This document shows, in pieces, positions 1 through 10,169 of a stretch of 64,000 bases of DNA. Below the pieces are notes generated by a model, which was not told the origin of the DNA, ran no database searches, and saw only the letters and a program-made list of their open reading frames with translations. Made by a program: the position numbers and the translations under genes. Source of the stretch: Bombus terrestris (Eukaryota; Arthropoda; Insecta; Hymenoptera; Apidae); the NCBI RefSeq assembly GCF_910591885.1, contig NW_025963555.1, positions 3,286,001 through 3,350,000 on the forward strand, given 5' to 3'. Positions within the stretch are counted from its first letter, which is position 1. Each line of letters begins with the position of its first letter.

Positions 1-208
1 TCGACATTTTTATGTTCTTCTAATTATTGTATTATAATTCAAGCAAAAATTTTTTTGATAAGGCGTCTTTACGATATTCAACACTGAATCATCGACCACG
101 TGTTCCCTTTTTTTTTTTTTTTTTTTTTTTTTTAGGTTATCTTCTGCGCTCCCTAATATTCTCACTATTTAAAATATTTTCAATAAAAATAATAACTAAT
201 TATCGAAC

Positions 209-222
209 CTGGGCCCATAACC
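209..222 (-). promoter_or_regulatory. Primer-binding site matching the anticodon arm of initiator tRNA-Met
   Basis: The plus strand reads CTGGGCCCATAACC, the anticodon stem-loop of animal initiator tRNA-Met including its CAT anticodon. The sense strand is therefore complementary to an internal part of that tRNA, immediately after the LTR. Drosophila copia is known to prime reverse transcription from a 5' half of initiator tRNA-Met, whose 3' end lies in the anticodon loop. This site fits that mode. It is too short to be a tRNA gene. Confidence 0.75.
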
Positions 223-491
223 TGTTGTTATTTTATGTTTTAGAGGTAGGATCGCGTTAGTTATTATTATGTTATATAGATAATAAATCTACACTTCTCG
301 AGGCAGAAAGAACTTTATTGCACACACTTAGAAGGGTCACAAACGAATGAAAAAAAAAAAAGGCAAGAGGGGTCCTAAAACTATCGATCAGGTCTATCGA
401 CCGTGTCTAGGAACAACTTCTAGTTACTTCTTTTGTAACTAGCCGTCAGCATATAGATGGCGAGCGAGAACTCACGTTGTTATTTTCAACA
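223..491 (-). repeat. 5' LTR of the left-edge copia-like element (269 bp)
   Basis: The LTR begins TGTTG and ends CAACA on either strand. On the sense strand an AATAAA polyadenylation signal lies at 319-314. An 11-bp direct repeat (GTTGTTATTTT on the plus strand) occurs near both ends, at 224-234 and 476-486. The outer border is fixed by the start of satellite identity at 492, and the inner border by the adjoining primer-binding site. The partner LTR is outside the window, so the age of the insertion cannot be judged. Confidence 0.75.
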
Positions 492-576
492 ATTTGTCAG
501 TAGGCAATAGGATAAAGACTTCCGGCTCCTCTGGCTGGTGCGAATATTTGAATGTCCCAATGTGCCAAACCGTTGG

Positions 577-771
577 ATTGTGACACACCTCTCGGCGTCC
601 CTCGCTCACCGTGCTCGCTCGAAAGCTATAGCCTAACCGAAAACCAATCCCTCTTGCGTTCATTATTCGATATGGTGGCGACATATTTCGAATTTGCGAA
701 CGTGTCGGATCGGTTGTGAGGTTGGAGAGGATTTTTGCGAGCGAGCGGAGCGAGCGAGCAACGATCACAAT
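577..771. other. Inverted-repeat (foldback) core of the satellite monomer, first clear example
   Basis: The left GC box (601-621, CTCGCTCACCGTGCTCGCTCG; in most monomers the eighth base is G) can pair with the right box (about 738-759), which carries CGAGCGAGC, GGA, GCGAGCGAG in order. With the common left-box form, 18 of 21 positions pair: two 9-bp helices flanking a 3-nt mismatch, closing a loop of about 116 nt. Outside the boxes, ATTGTGA at 577-583 and TCACAAT at 765-771 could add 7 bp. The arrangement recurs in nearly every monomer. The boxes do vary, for example an A for G in the right box of the monomers hosting the three elements, so they are not strictly invariant. Whether the hairpin forms, or has a role in recombination or chromatin, is unknown. 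Confidence 0.7.
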
Positions 772-3700
772 TTCCAAGCTATACATGTACCTTATATTGA
801 CTTGCATACAATTCGTGTTATTACTTAATTTTGTCAGACATTTCGGACATCACATTGCACTGTACGATGTGGAAATAGTACTACTTATGTGAAACTATTC
901 ATAAACTGTATATATTTGTCAGTAGGCAATAGGATAAAGACTTCCGGCTCCTCTGGCTGGTGCGAATAGTTGAATGTCCCAATGTGCCAAACCGTTGGAT
1001 TGTGACACACCTCTCCGCGACCCTCGCTCACCGTGCTCGCTCGAAAGCTATAGCCTAACCGAAAACCAATCCCTCTTGCGTTCATTATTCGATATGGTGG
1101 CGACATATTTCGAATCGGCGAACGTGTCGGATCGGTTGTGAGGTTGGACTAGATTTTTACAAGCGAGCGGAGCGAGCGAGCAACGGTCACAATTTCCAGG
1201 CTATACATATACCTTATATTGCCTTGCATATAATTCGGGTTATTACCTAATTTTGTCAGACATTTCGGATATCACATTGCACTGTACGATGTGGAAAAAA
1301 GTACTATTTATGTGAAACTATTCAAAAACTGTATACATTTGTCAGTAGGCAATAGGATAAAGACTTCCGGCTCCTCGGGCTGGTGCGTATATTTCAATGT
1401 CCCCATGTGCCAAACCGTTGGATTGTGACACACCTCTCCGCGTCCCTCGCTCGTCGTGCTCTCTCGAAAGTTATAACCTAACCGAAAACCAATCGGTCTT
1501 GTGTTAGTCATTCGACATGGAGGCGACTTATTTCAAATTTGGGAACGTGTCGGGTCGGTTGTGAGGTTGGACTAGATTTTTACGAGCGAGCGGAGCGAGC
1601 GAGCAACGGTCACAATATCCAAGCTATACATATTCCTTATATTGCCTTGCATATAATTCGTGTTATTACCTAACTTTGTCAGACATTTCGGACATCACAT
1701 TGCACTGTACGATGTGGAAATAGTACTACTTATGTGAAACTATTCATAAACTGTATACATTTGTCAGTAGGCAATAGGATAAAGACTTCCGGCGCCACGG
1801 GCTGGTGCGAATATTTGAATGTCCCAATGTGCCAAACCGTTGGATTGTGACACACCTCTCCGCGTCCCTCGCTCGTCGTGCTCGCTCGAAAGCTATAGCC
1901 TATCCGAAATCCAATCCCTCTTGCGTTAGTCATTCGACATGCAGGCGACTTATTTCAAATTTGGGAACGTGTCGGATCGGTTGTGAGGTTGGACAGGATT
2001 TTTACGAGCGAGCGGAGCGAGCGAGCAACGATCACAATTTCCAAGCTATACATATCCCTTATATTGCCTTGCATATAATTAGTGTTATTACCTAATTTTG
2101 TCAGACATTTCGGACATCACATTGCACTGTGGTATGTGGAAATAGTACTATTTATGTGAAACTATTCATAAACTGTAAACATTTGTCAGTATGCAATAGG
2201 ATAAAGACTTCCGGCTCCTCGGGCTGGTGCGAATACTTCAACGTCAGTATGTGCCAAACCCTTGGATTGTGACACACATCTCCGCGTCCCTCGCTCGCCG
2301 TACTCGCTCGAAAGCTATAGCCTAACCGAAAACCAACCCCTCTTGCGTTCATTATTCGATATGGTGGCGATATATTTCGAATTTGCGAACGTGTCGGATC
2401 GGTTGTGAGGTTGGACAAGATTTTTACGAGCGAGCGGAGCGAGCGAGCAACGGTCACAATTTCCAAGCTATACATATACCTTATATTGCCTTGCATATAT
2501 TTCGTGCTATTACCTTATTTTGTCAGCGGACATCACATTGCACTGTACGATGTGGAAATATTACTGCTTATGTGAAACTATTCATAAACTGTATACATTT
2601 GTCAGTAGGCAATAGGATAACGACTTCCGGCTCCACGGGCTGGTACGAATATTTGAATGTCCCAATGTGCCAAACCGTTTGACTGTGACACACCTCTCCG
2701 CGTCCCTCGCGCACCGTGCTCGCTCGAAAGCTATAGCCTAACCGAAAACCAATCCCTCTTGCGTTCATTATTCGATATTTTGTGGCGACATATTTCGAAT
2801 TTGCGAACGTGTCGGATCGGTTGTGAGGTTGGAGAGGATTTTTGCGAGCGAGCGGAGCGAGCGAGCAACGATCACAATTTCCAAGCTATACATATTCCTT
2901 ATATTGCCTTGCATATAATTCGTGTTATTACCTAATTTTGTCAGACATTTCGGACATCACATTGCACTGTACGATGTGGAAATAGTACTACTTATGTGAA
3001 ACTATTCATAAAATGTATATATTTGTCAGTAGGCAATAGGATAAAGACTTCCGGCTCCTCTGGCTGGTGCGAATAGTTGAATGTCCCAATGTGCCAAACC
3101 GTTGGATTGTGACACACCTCTCCGCGACCCTCGCTCACCGTGCTCGCTCGAAAGCTATAGCCTAACCGAAAACCAATCCCTCTTGCGTTCATTATTCGAT
3201 ATGGTGGCGACATATTTCGAATTTGCGAACGTGTCGGATCGGTTGTGAGGTTGGACTAGATTTTTACAAGCGAGCGGAGCGAGCGAGCAACGATCACAAT
3301 TTGCAAGCTATACATTTACCTTATATTGCCTTGCATATAATTCGTGTTATTACCTAATTTTGTCAGACATTTCGGACATCACATTGCACTGTACGATGTG
3401 GAAATAGTACTACTTATGTGAAACTATTCATGAACTGTATACATTTGTCAGTAGGCAATAGGATAAAGACTTCCGGCTCCTCGGGCTGGTGCGAATATTT
3501 CAATGTCCCCATGTGCCAAACCGTTGGATTGTGACACACCTCTCCGCGCCCTCGCTCGCCGTGCTCGCTCGAAAGCTATAGCCTAACCGAAAACCAATCC
3601 CTCTTCATTATTCGATATGGTGGCGACATATTGCGAATTTGCGAACCTGTCGGGTCGGTTGTGAGGTTGGACTAGATTTTTACGAGCGAGCGGAGCGAGC

Positions 3701-5453
3701 GAGCAACGGTCACAATTTCCAAGCTATACATATTCCTTATATTGCCTTGCATATAATTCGTGTTATTACCTAATTTTGTCAGACATTTCGGACATCACAT
3801 TGCACTGTACGATGTGGAAATAGTACTACTTATGTGAAACTATTCATAAACTGTATACATTTGTCAGTAGGCAATAGGATAAAGACTTCCGGCTCCTCGG
3901 GCTGGTGCGTATATTTCAATGTCCCCATGTGCCAAACCGTTGGATTGTGACACACCTCTCCGCGTCCCTCGCTCGTCGTGCTCGCTCGAAAGTTATAGCC
4001 TAACCGAAAACCAATCCCTCTTGCGTTAGTCATTCGACATGCAGGCGACTTATTTCAAATTTGCAAACGTGTCGGATCGGTTGTGAGGTTGGACAGGATT
4101 TTTACGAGCGAGCGGAGCGAGCGAGCAACGATCACAATTTCCAAGCTATACATATCCCTTATATTGCCTTGCATATAATTCGTGTTATTACCTAATTTTG
4201 TCAGACATTTCGGACATCACATTGCACTGTGGTATGTGGAAATAGTACTATTTATGTGAAACTATTCATAAACTGTAAACATTTGTCAGTAGGCAATAGG
4301 ATAAAGACTTCCGGCTCCTCGGGCTGGTGCGAATACTTCAACGTCAGTATGTGCCAAACCCTTGGATTGTGACACACATCTCCGCGTCCCTCGCTCGCCG
4401 TACTCGCTCGAAAGCTATAGCCTAACCGAAAACCAATCCCTCTTGCGTTCATTATTCGAAATGGTGGCGACATATTTCGAATTTGCGAACGTGTCGGATC
4501 GGTTGTGAGGTTGGACTAGATTTTTACAAGCGAGCGGAGCGAGCGAGCAACGATCACAATTTCCAAGCTATACATATACCTTATATTGCCTTGCATATAA
4601 TTCGTGTTATTACCTAATTTTGTCAGACATTTCGGACATCACATTGCACTGTACGATGTGGAAATAGTACTACTTATGTGAAACTATTCATAAACTGTAT
4701 ACATTTGTCAGTAGGCAATAGGATAAAGACTTCCGACTCCTCGGGCTGGTGCGAATATTTCAATGTCCCCATGTGCCAAACCGTTGGATTGTGACACACC
4801 TCTCCGCGCCCTCGCTCGCCGTGCTCGCTCGAAAGCTATAGCCTAACCGAAAACCAATCCCTCTTGCGTTCATTGTTCGATATGGTGGCGACATATTTCG
4901 AATTTGCGAACCTGTCGGGTCGGTTGTGAGGTTGGACTAGATTTTTACGAGCGAGCGGAGCGAGCGAGCAACGGTCACAATTTCCAAGCTATACATATTC
5001 CTTATATTGCCTTGCATATAATTCGTGTTATTACCTAATTTTGTCAGACATTTCGGACATCACATTGCACTGTACGATGTGGAAATATTACTGCTTATGT
5101 GAAACTATTCATAAACTGTATACATTTGTCAGTAGGCAATAGGATAACGACTTCCGGCTCCACGGGCTGGTACGAATATTTGAATGTCCCAATGTGCCAA
5201 ACCGTTGGACTGTGACACACCTCTCCGCGTCCCTCGCGCACCGTGCTCGCTCGAAAGCTATAGCCTAACCGAAAACCAATCCCTCTTGCGTTCATTATTC
5301 GATATTTTGTGGCGACATATTTCGAATTTGCGAACGTGTCGGATCGGTTGTGAGGTTGGACAGGATTTTGACGAGCGAGCGAAGCGAGCGAGCAACGATC
5401 ACAATTTCCAAGCTATACATATCCCTTATATTGCCTTGCATATAATTCGGGTT

Positions 5454-5458
5454 ATTAC
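5454..5458. repeat. Target-site duplication, left side of copy 1 (ATTAC)
   Basis: ATTAC directly precedes the TG of the LTR and recurs directly after the CA of the other LTR at 10020-10024. Five-bp duplications are usual for Ty1/copia integrases. The unoccupied site is the monomer sequence GTTATTACCTAATT. Confidence 0.9.
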
Positions 5459-5703
5459 TGAAAAGATATAGAATGGATTCGGAAATACAAATAATTCCCT
5501 TTATTTAGCACACAACTGTTATACATATATCTTATACTCTTAAGACCTCAAAATCCTACTCGCACGCACGCCTGTTGTCAACCGACTCTTCCAGATGCTT
5601 CTAACGACTGGCTCTTGTCTTTTGTCTCAACCAAGACCCGGACGTCCTCTGACGCTTACACACACATTCACATGTACAGTGTAAATGTATCATATTCCCA
5701 ACA
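5459..5703 (-). repeat. 3' LTR of copy 1 (245 bp)
   Basis: On the sense strand it starts TGTTGGGAATATG and ends TATCTTTTCA. A TATAAG promoter motif lies at 5536-5531 and an AATAAA signal at 5505-5500, so the repeated R region must be short. Identical by eye to 9775-10019. Confidence 0.95.
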
Positions 5704-5712
5704 CGCCTCCTT
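5704..5712 (-). promoter_or_regulatory. Polypurine tract of copy 1
   Basis: The sense strand reads AAGGAGGCG directly upstream of the 3' LTR, the position at which plus-strand DNA synthesis is primed. It is short and broken by one C, but its location is diagnostic. Confidence 0.6.
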
Positions 5713-5798
5713 ACATTTATACTGTACACTTAATCGTATTTACATGCTTTGACGAATTACGTAACAGAAACTTTAACACTTATTTATTTACATTTCTC

Positions 5799-6026
5799 TT
5801 AGTTTACATTCATCCATGACCTAAACCTTTCGAATTTCTCTCTACACAGTGCCTTCGTAAAAATATCCGCAGTATTTTCGTCTGTACTTACTTTAAGTAT
5901 GTTTATCTTGTTCTCCTTTAAGCACTCGTGAACATAGTGGTAATGAACTTCAATGTGTTTAGAATTTTTTGTAAAATTTCCGTGCTTTGCTATACTTATC
6001 ACTCCAGAGTTATCCTCATAAATTTT
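5799..6026 (-). pseudogene. C-terminal RNase H tail of copy 1 pol, out of frame
   Basis: About 75 codons continue RNase H in a frame shifted by one base from the main reading frame. The residues include YEDN, SIAKHG, the HIEVHYHYVHE stretch and the ADIFTKAL tail typical of copia-type pol C-termini, then a stop at 5799. The main frame runs into a TGA at 6001-5999. The two frames overlap at 6023-6026, where one A appears to be missing. The same break is present in copies 2 and 3, so it predates the duplication. The break separates the YEDN aspartate from the rest of the enzyme. Confidence 0.8.
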
Positions 6027-9000
6027 ACAGGGTTATCGTCTAGATTTACATTGAAGATTTTCATAATTTCCCTAATAGACATTAATTCACTCACCGCTTC
6101 CGATAGAGCTACATACTCTGCATACGTCGAGGCTTTTGTCACACACCTTTGTTTTTTAGACTTCCAACCAATTACATTTCCATTCCTCTTATAATCTAAT
6201 CTTAAATCTCTAGTCCGGTACAAATATTTCAATATTCGCAAAGCATATTTAAAATGTGTCTCATTACAACAATCTTGAAATCTACTCATATAATTCACAC
6301 TATAACTTATATCGGGTCTGGTATTTACACTAATATACAACAATGCGCCAATTAAATTTTTGTATCCAATATCCTCTCTATTTATCTCAGCTTTTTCAAT
6401 TTTTAAGTTGGTCTCCAAAGGTGTACAGTACAATTTGCTATTTTGTAACTTATATTTGTTTGCTAATAATTCAATGTATTTCTTTTGGCTTAATCTCATT
6501 TCATTTTTGAAATAATCATACTCTATATTTATTCCAAGATATTCTTTGACTTCACCTAAATCTTTCATTTCAAATCTATTAGTTAATAGCTTCTTTACAT
6601 TTTGTATCTTCCTTCTGTTTTTACTACAAATTAGCAAATCGTCTACATATATTAACAAATAAGCAACATTTTCTCCCTCTCCATGTGTATATAGGCACAA
6701 CTCTATGTTATTCTTTTTAAAACCTAATCTCGTCACATACTTATCAAAACACTCATACCAGTCCCTTGGACTTTCTTTTAACCCATACAGCGCTTTCGAT
6801 AGTTTACAAACTCTATTCGTTCCGTCCGCATATCCCTTTGGTTGATTTACATATACCTCCGAGGTTACTTCACCATTTAAAAAGGCAGTTTCTACATCCA
6901 TTTGCTCAATAATTAATCCATTTTGACAACAATATGATAGCAATATCTTAAAGGTCTGATTACTCGCTACTGGGGAGTATATGTCATCAGCTACGTTTCT
7001 TTGTTGGAATCCTCTTACCACTAATCTAGCCTTATACCTGTCATCGGATTTTCTCGTGTAAACCCATTTTACATCTAATACGTCTTTGCCTTTTACCCTT
7101 TCTACCAATTTCCAAGTTTTATTCTTATAAAGACATTCTATTTCCTTATCCATAGCTTGTTTCCAATCTTCACTATCTTCGCAACAAATCGCCTCCTCAA
7201 ATGTACAAGGGATATCTACTCTACAATAATTTGCATGGGTTTCACTAATGTTTTCCTTTTCTGGATATCTTACTGGAGTTCTCTTATTACGTGTAGATCT
7301 TCTAGGGATGTTTAAGCTTTCAAGACTGTTATCATTTTCATCTTCCCTACTTTCTAACTCTTCCTTATTCATGTTTACCAATAAATCATTATCCTCAATG
7401 TCATCGTTATCTTTATGGAATGAATTTTCCACAAAGCCGATACATTTTGTGTCTGTTCCTATGACCTCTACATGTCTCGCTATTGTTATTTTCCCACCTA
7501 ATAAGACTCTGTAACCTACTTCACTATATCCTAACAAAATTCCCATATCTGCCTTCTTATCCCATTTAGAAACTCTTTTTTGTTCTGGTCTTCTTACAAA
7601 AACTTTACTTCCATATAAATGTAGATTTTCAACGCTTGGTTTTCTCCCGAAGAATATTTCAAAAGGTGTCTTTCTCTCTATAGTATTTGCCAGTATTCGA
7701 TTTTTCAAATATACCGCTGTACAAACTATTTCCGGCCAGTACCTTTTATGTACTTTCGCTTCCGCTAACAAGCAACGCGCCATGTCCATAACTGTTCTAT
7801 TATACCTTTCCGCAGTTCCGTTTAATTCATGTACGTAGGTTGGGCAATTATTTATTCTGATACCTTTATCCCTAGCAAATTTATAAATTCGATTATTCAA
7901 ATACTCTTTTCCATTATCACATCTCAATATTTTTAACTTCTTGCCCGTTAAATTCTCGGCTTCATTTACAAACTGTACGAAACAATCAAAAACCTCACCC
8001 TTTGATTTTATACAATAAATTCTAGCTATTTTGCTATAATCATCGATAAATGAGATGAAATATTTCTCTTCATTGAATCCGGTAGTCTTAAAGGGACCGC
8101 ACACGTCCGTATGAATAATTTCCATTATCTCCCTAGCCTTGGTTCGATTATTTTTGAATGGTAAATTGTGCATTTTACTTTCTATACACACCCTACATTT
8201 CAAAAATTCCTTCTCAAATTCATTCGGTATACCAGTAACTAGCTGCTCTTTACCCAAAATATTTAAATATTTAAAATTTACGTGTCCTAACATCCTATGC
8301 CATCTTTCCTTTTTACTCATACCACTACGTTCGGCGCTGTTTGCTAAGTGCTCCTTCCCTTTCAATATACTTTTCATTCTATATGTTCCCTTTTCTTTAA
8401 CCGCTACCGCTGTAAGCTTATTGTCCTCATCTATTACTTTTGCAATATTTCCTTTTGAAATAACCGTATTCTTATTATCTGTTAACTTGCCTAAACTAAT
8501 CAAGTTTGCGGACATTTCTTTCGCGTAAAAAACATTATTCATATTTATTTCATTTTGCTTTCCAAATGCTTCAAAATAACTTATAACATTCCCTACTTTT
8601 GTTGCCTTTATCGATCTATTATCGCCTAAATATATATTTACCGGTTCTTTAAGGTCAATAGATTTATCGAAATAATTTACGTTGTTAATTATGTGATCTG
8701 TGCAACCGCTATCTAATAGCCACATTACTTCATTATTACTTATCTCGTTCGCCTCGCCACTGTGTGCTGCGTGCGCCGTTGCTATCCATATGCCTGATCT
8801 TGAGTTACCATGCTCGCTCCTGCCGGTTGTTAATTGACGATGGAAATTTCCACGTCCCCTGCTCGTATTTCCTTTGTTTCCTCTTCCTCTGCTGCGACCA
8901 CGTGTTGACCCACGCCAAAAACTGTTACTGCTTCCCGCTTCGACGCCATTTTGACACTCTCTCGCAAAATGTCCTACTCTTCCACATCTGAAGCATCCTT

Positions 9001-9277
9001 CCTTTTTTGCAGAAAAGGCGTTGGTTTGCATTTCTCCTCGATTGGACTTATTTTTCTTCTCCGCTATTTCAATTTTATTTTTTACATACGCTACCGTTTG
9101 ATTTTCTGCTTTCAATGCATCTACTATATCCGCTATGTAGGTGTATTCTTCGGGTAACGTATTCAGCATGTAATTTAGTTTTTCCCTCTCACTCACTTGT
9201 GCACCCGCACATTTTAATTCGTTTATTAATTTTTCGAAATCGCTAAAGAACGATGCTGAATCAGTGTAGTTCCCCAA
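5999..9277 (-). pseudogene. Copy 1 Gag-Pol, main fragment (late Gag to RNase H)
   Basis: A 1092-codon open frame beginning just after the gag frameshift. It carries the C-terminal part of Gag with a CX2CX4HX4C zinc knuckle and an RGRGRG-type basic stretch, protease (LLDSGCT), integrase (HHCC zinc finger, then D, D and E with 35 residues between the last two), reverse transcriptase (QMDVETAFLNG and YVDDLL) and part of RNase H. The first codons are an artefact of the broken frame, because the true start is at 9599. Relative to copy 3 it has Arg for Lys in CSKNKRK and Thr for Ile in ISEIHAN. The domain order protease-integrase-RT-RNase H is diagnostic of Ty1/copia. RNase H lacks its first catalytic segment, as in the other copies. 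Confidence 0.9.
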
Positions 9278-9599
9278 GTCTTATCTTTTCCAATCTCCTT
9301 CTGCATACGATCTGTAGTGCCGTCGACTCTTTCAAGTACATTTCATCAAACTTTTTTACTATCTCATACGCCGTTTTTTCTTCTCTAATATATTCCAATT
9401 GTCTATTTGTGACGGCACTATAAATTATATTTATTGCCTTCAAATCCTTTTTGTCCCAGTCTTCATTGTCTGTTTCTGTCTTCACCCTAGTTGTGACAAT
9501 CTCGCATTCTTTATATCTGAGAAACATCGTTATTCTTTGCTTCCACATACCGTAATCCTCACCATCGAAAGTAGGTATCATGATTTCCGATCTCTCCAT
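9261..9599 (-). pseudogene. Copy 1 Gag N-terminus, cut off by a +1 frameshift
   Basis: This holds the real start of the polyprotein (MERSEIMIPTFDGEDYGMWK), the usual N-terminus of copia-type Gag. The frame matches copies 2 and 3 for 108 residues and is then lost. At 9271-9276 the plus strand reads TTCCCCAAG where the others read TTCTCAAG, one base more. Translation ends after four aberrant residues. Gag would be truncated before its nucleocapsid region and no Pol would be made without recoding. Confidence 0.85.
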
Positions 9600-9763
9600 T
9601 TTAAATGATTCCTTATCTCTTACTCAAGCGTTCCTACGTGCTCGAAGTGTATTTTTCCTCTTTGTAACCTTTGAACGTTTCTTTCCTTACTGAGAACTCA
9701 CTCGAACTAACTCGCAATATTGAAAAACAGGCACTAAAATAACTTGCAAAATTATGAACCACG

Positions 9764-9774
9764 CTCTGCTACCA
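9764..9774 (-). promoter_or_regulatory. Primer-binding site of copy 1 (3' end of initiator tRNA-Met)
   Basis: The sense strand reads TGGTAGCAGAG immediately after the LTR. This is complementary to the 3' terminal CTCTGCTACCA of animal initiator tRNA-Met. It is ordinary 3'-end priming, unlike the internal site used by the left-edge element. Confidence 0.8.
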
Positions 9775-10019
9775 TGAAAAGATATAGAATGGATTCGGAA
9801 ATACAAATAATTCCCTTTATTTAGCACACAACTGTTATACATATATCTTATACTCTTAAGACCTCAAAATCCTACTCGCACGCACGCCTGTTGTCAACCG
9901 ACTCTTCCAGATGCTTCTAACGACTGGCTCTTGTCTTTTGTCTCAACCAAGACCCGGACGTCCTCTGACGCTTACACACACATTCACATGTACAGTGTAA
10001 ATGTATCATATTCCCAACA
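9775..10019 (-). repeat. 5' LTR of copy 1 (245 bp)
   Basis: It acts as the promoter LTR, with TATAAG at 9852-9847 and AATAAA at 9821-9816 on the sense strand. Sequence identical by eye to the 3' LTR. Confidence 0.95.
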
Positions 10020-10024
10020 ATTAC
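10020..10024. repeat. Target-site duplication, right side of copy 1 (ATTAC)
   Basis: Direct repeat of 5454-5458. The satellite continues from here as ATTACCTAATTTTG, resuming the monomer where it was interrupted. Confidence 0.9.
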
Positions 10025-10153
10025 CTAATTTTGTCAGACATTTCGGATATCACAATGCACTGTACGATGTGGAAAAAGTACTATTTATGTGAAACTATTC
10101 AAAAACTGTATACATTTGTCAGTAGGCAATAGGATAAAGACTTCCGGCTCCTC

Positions 10154-10169
10154 TTCGGCCCCGGACTTC
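10154..10169. other. 16-bp GC-rich insertion in one monomer
   Basis: The bases TTCGGCCCCGGACTTC interrupt the otherwise constant CTCCTCGGGCTGG motif. The matching monomers after copies 2 and 3, and every other monomer I compared, lack it. It arose after the duplication that made copy 1, or it is a sequencing or assembly error. Confidence 0.6.

Larger units (their letters stand above)
1..491 (-). mobile_element. Copia-like LTR retrotransposon, 5' end only (cut by window edge)
   Basis: Read on the minus strand, this is a 5' LTR (491 to 223), a primer-binding site touching it (222 to 209) and an untranslated leader. The LTR has perfect 5-bp inverted ends, TGTTG and CAACA, and its outer end meets satellite exactly at 491/492. 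The leader contains 26 consecutive A residues on the sense strand (T at 108-133). An ATG at 7-5 with A at -3 could be the start of Gag, but only two codons lie in the window. LTR sequence, LTR length and primer site all differ from the three complete elements further right, so this is a second family. If the element is complete, its target duplication should begin with ATTTG (492-496) and recur beyond the left edge. The terminal structure is clear; the family assignment rests on LTR ends and primer site alone. Confidence 0.75.
492..5458. repeat. 422-bp satellite array, segment 1 (about 12 monomers)
   Basis: Counting phase from the landmark TTTGTCAGTAGG, monomers start at about 493, 915, 1338, 1760, 2182, 2598 and 3022 (spacings 422, 423, 422, 422, 416, 424), then continue at ~422. 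Constant parts are a left GC box about 108 bp after the landmark, TTCGATATGGTGGCG near +175, a right GC box near +245, and an AT-rich stretch before the next landmark. Small indels explain odd spacings: 6 bp lost near 2527, 2 bp gained near 2776, 5 bp lost near 3606. From about 3266 the segment matches 12062 onward at an offset of 8802, one monomer less than the spacing of element copies 1 and 2. No gene is seen. Confidence 0.95.
5459..10019 (-). mobile_element. Ty1/copia LTR retrotransposon, copy 1 (4561 bp)
   Basis: A full-length element in minus orientation. In sense order it has the 5' LTR (10019-9775), primer site (9774-9764), a 175-nt leader, the Gag-Pol frame from 9599, a short 3' untranslated stretch, a purine-rich tract (5712-5704) and the 3' LTR (5703-5459). 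The two 245-bp LTRs look identical, so the insertion is young or its LTRs have been homogenised. The coding region has a copy-specific +1 frameshift in gag at about 9271-9276, plus the RNase H damage common to all three copies, so it should not be autonomous. Flanks are ATTAC on both sides. I count about half a dozen differences from copy 3. Confidence 0.95.

Noticed and set aside
205..230. Initiator tRNA-Met gene or fragment.
   Set aside because: Only 14 bases of the anticodon arm match, and they adjoin an LTR end exactly, as expected of a primer-binding site.
492..5458. CRISPR-like array of direct repeats.
   Set aside because: The repeats are contiguous 422-bp units without unique spacers, and the GAGCGAGC boxes are part of each unit.
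8139..9246. Open frames on the plus strand inside the elements (for example 8139-8528 and 9007-9246).
   Set aside because: They are antisense shadows of the Gag-Pol frame, rich in Phe, Leu and Ser, and lack recognisable domains.
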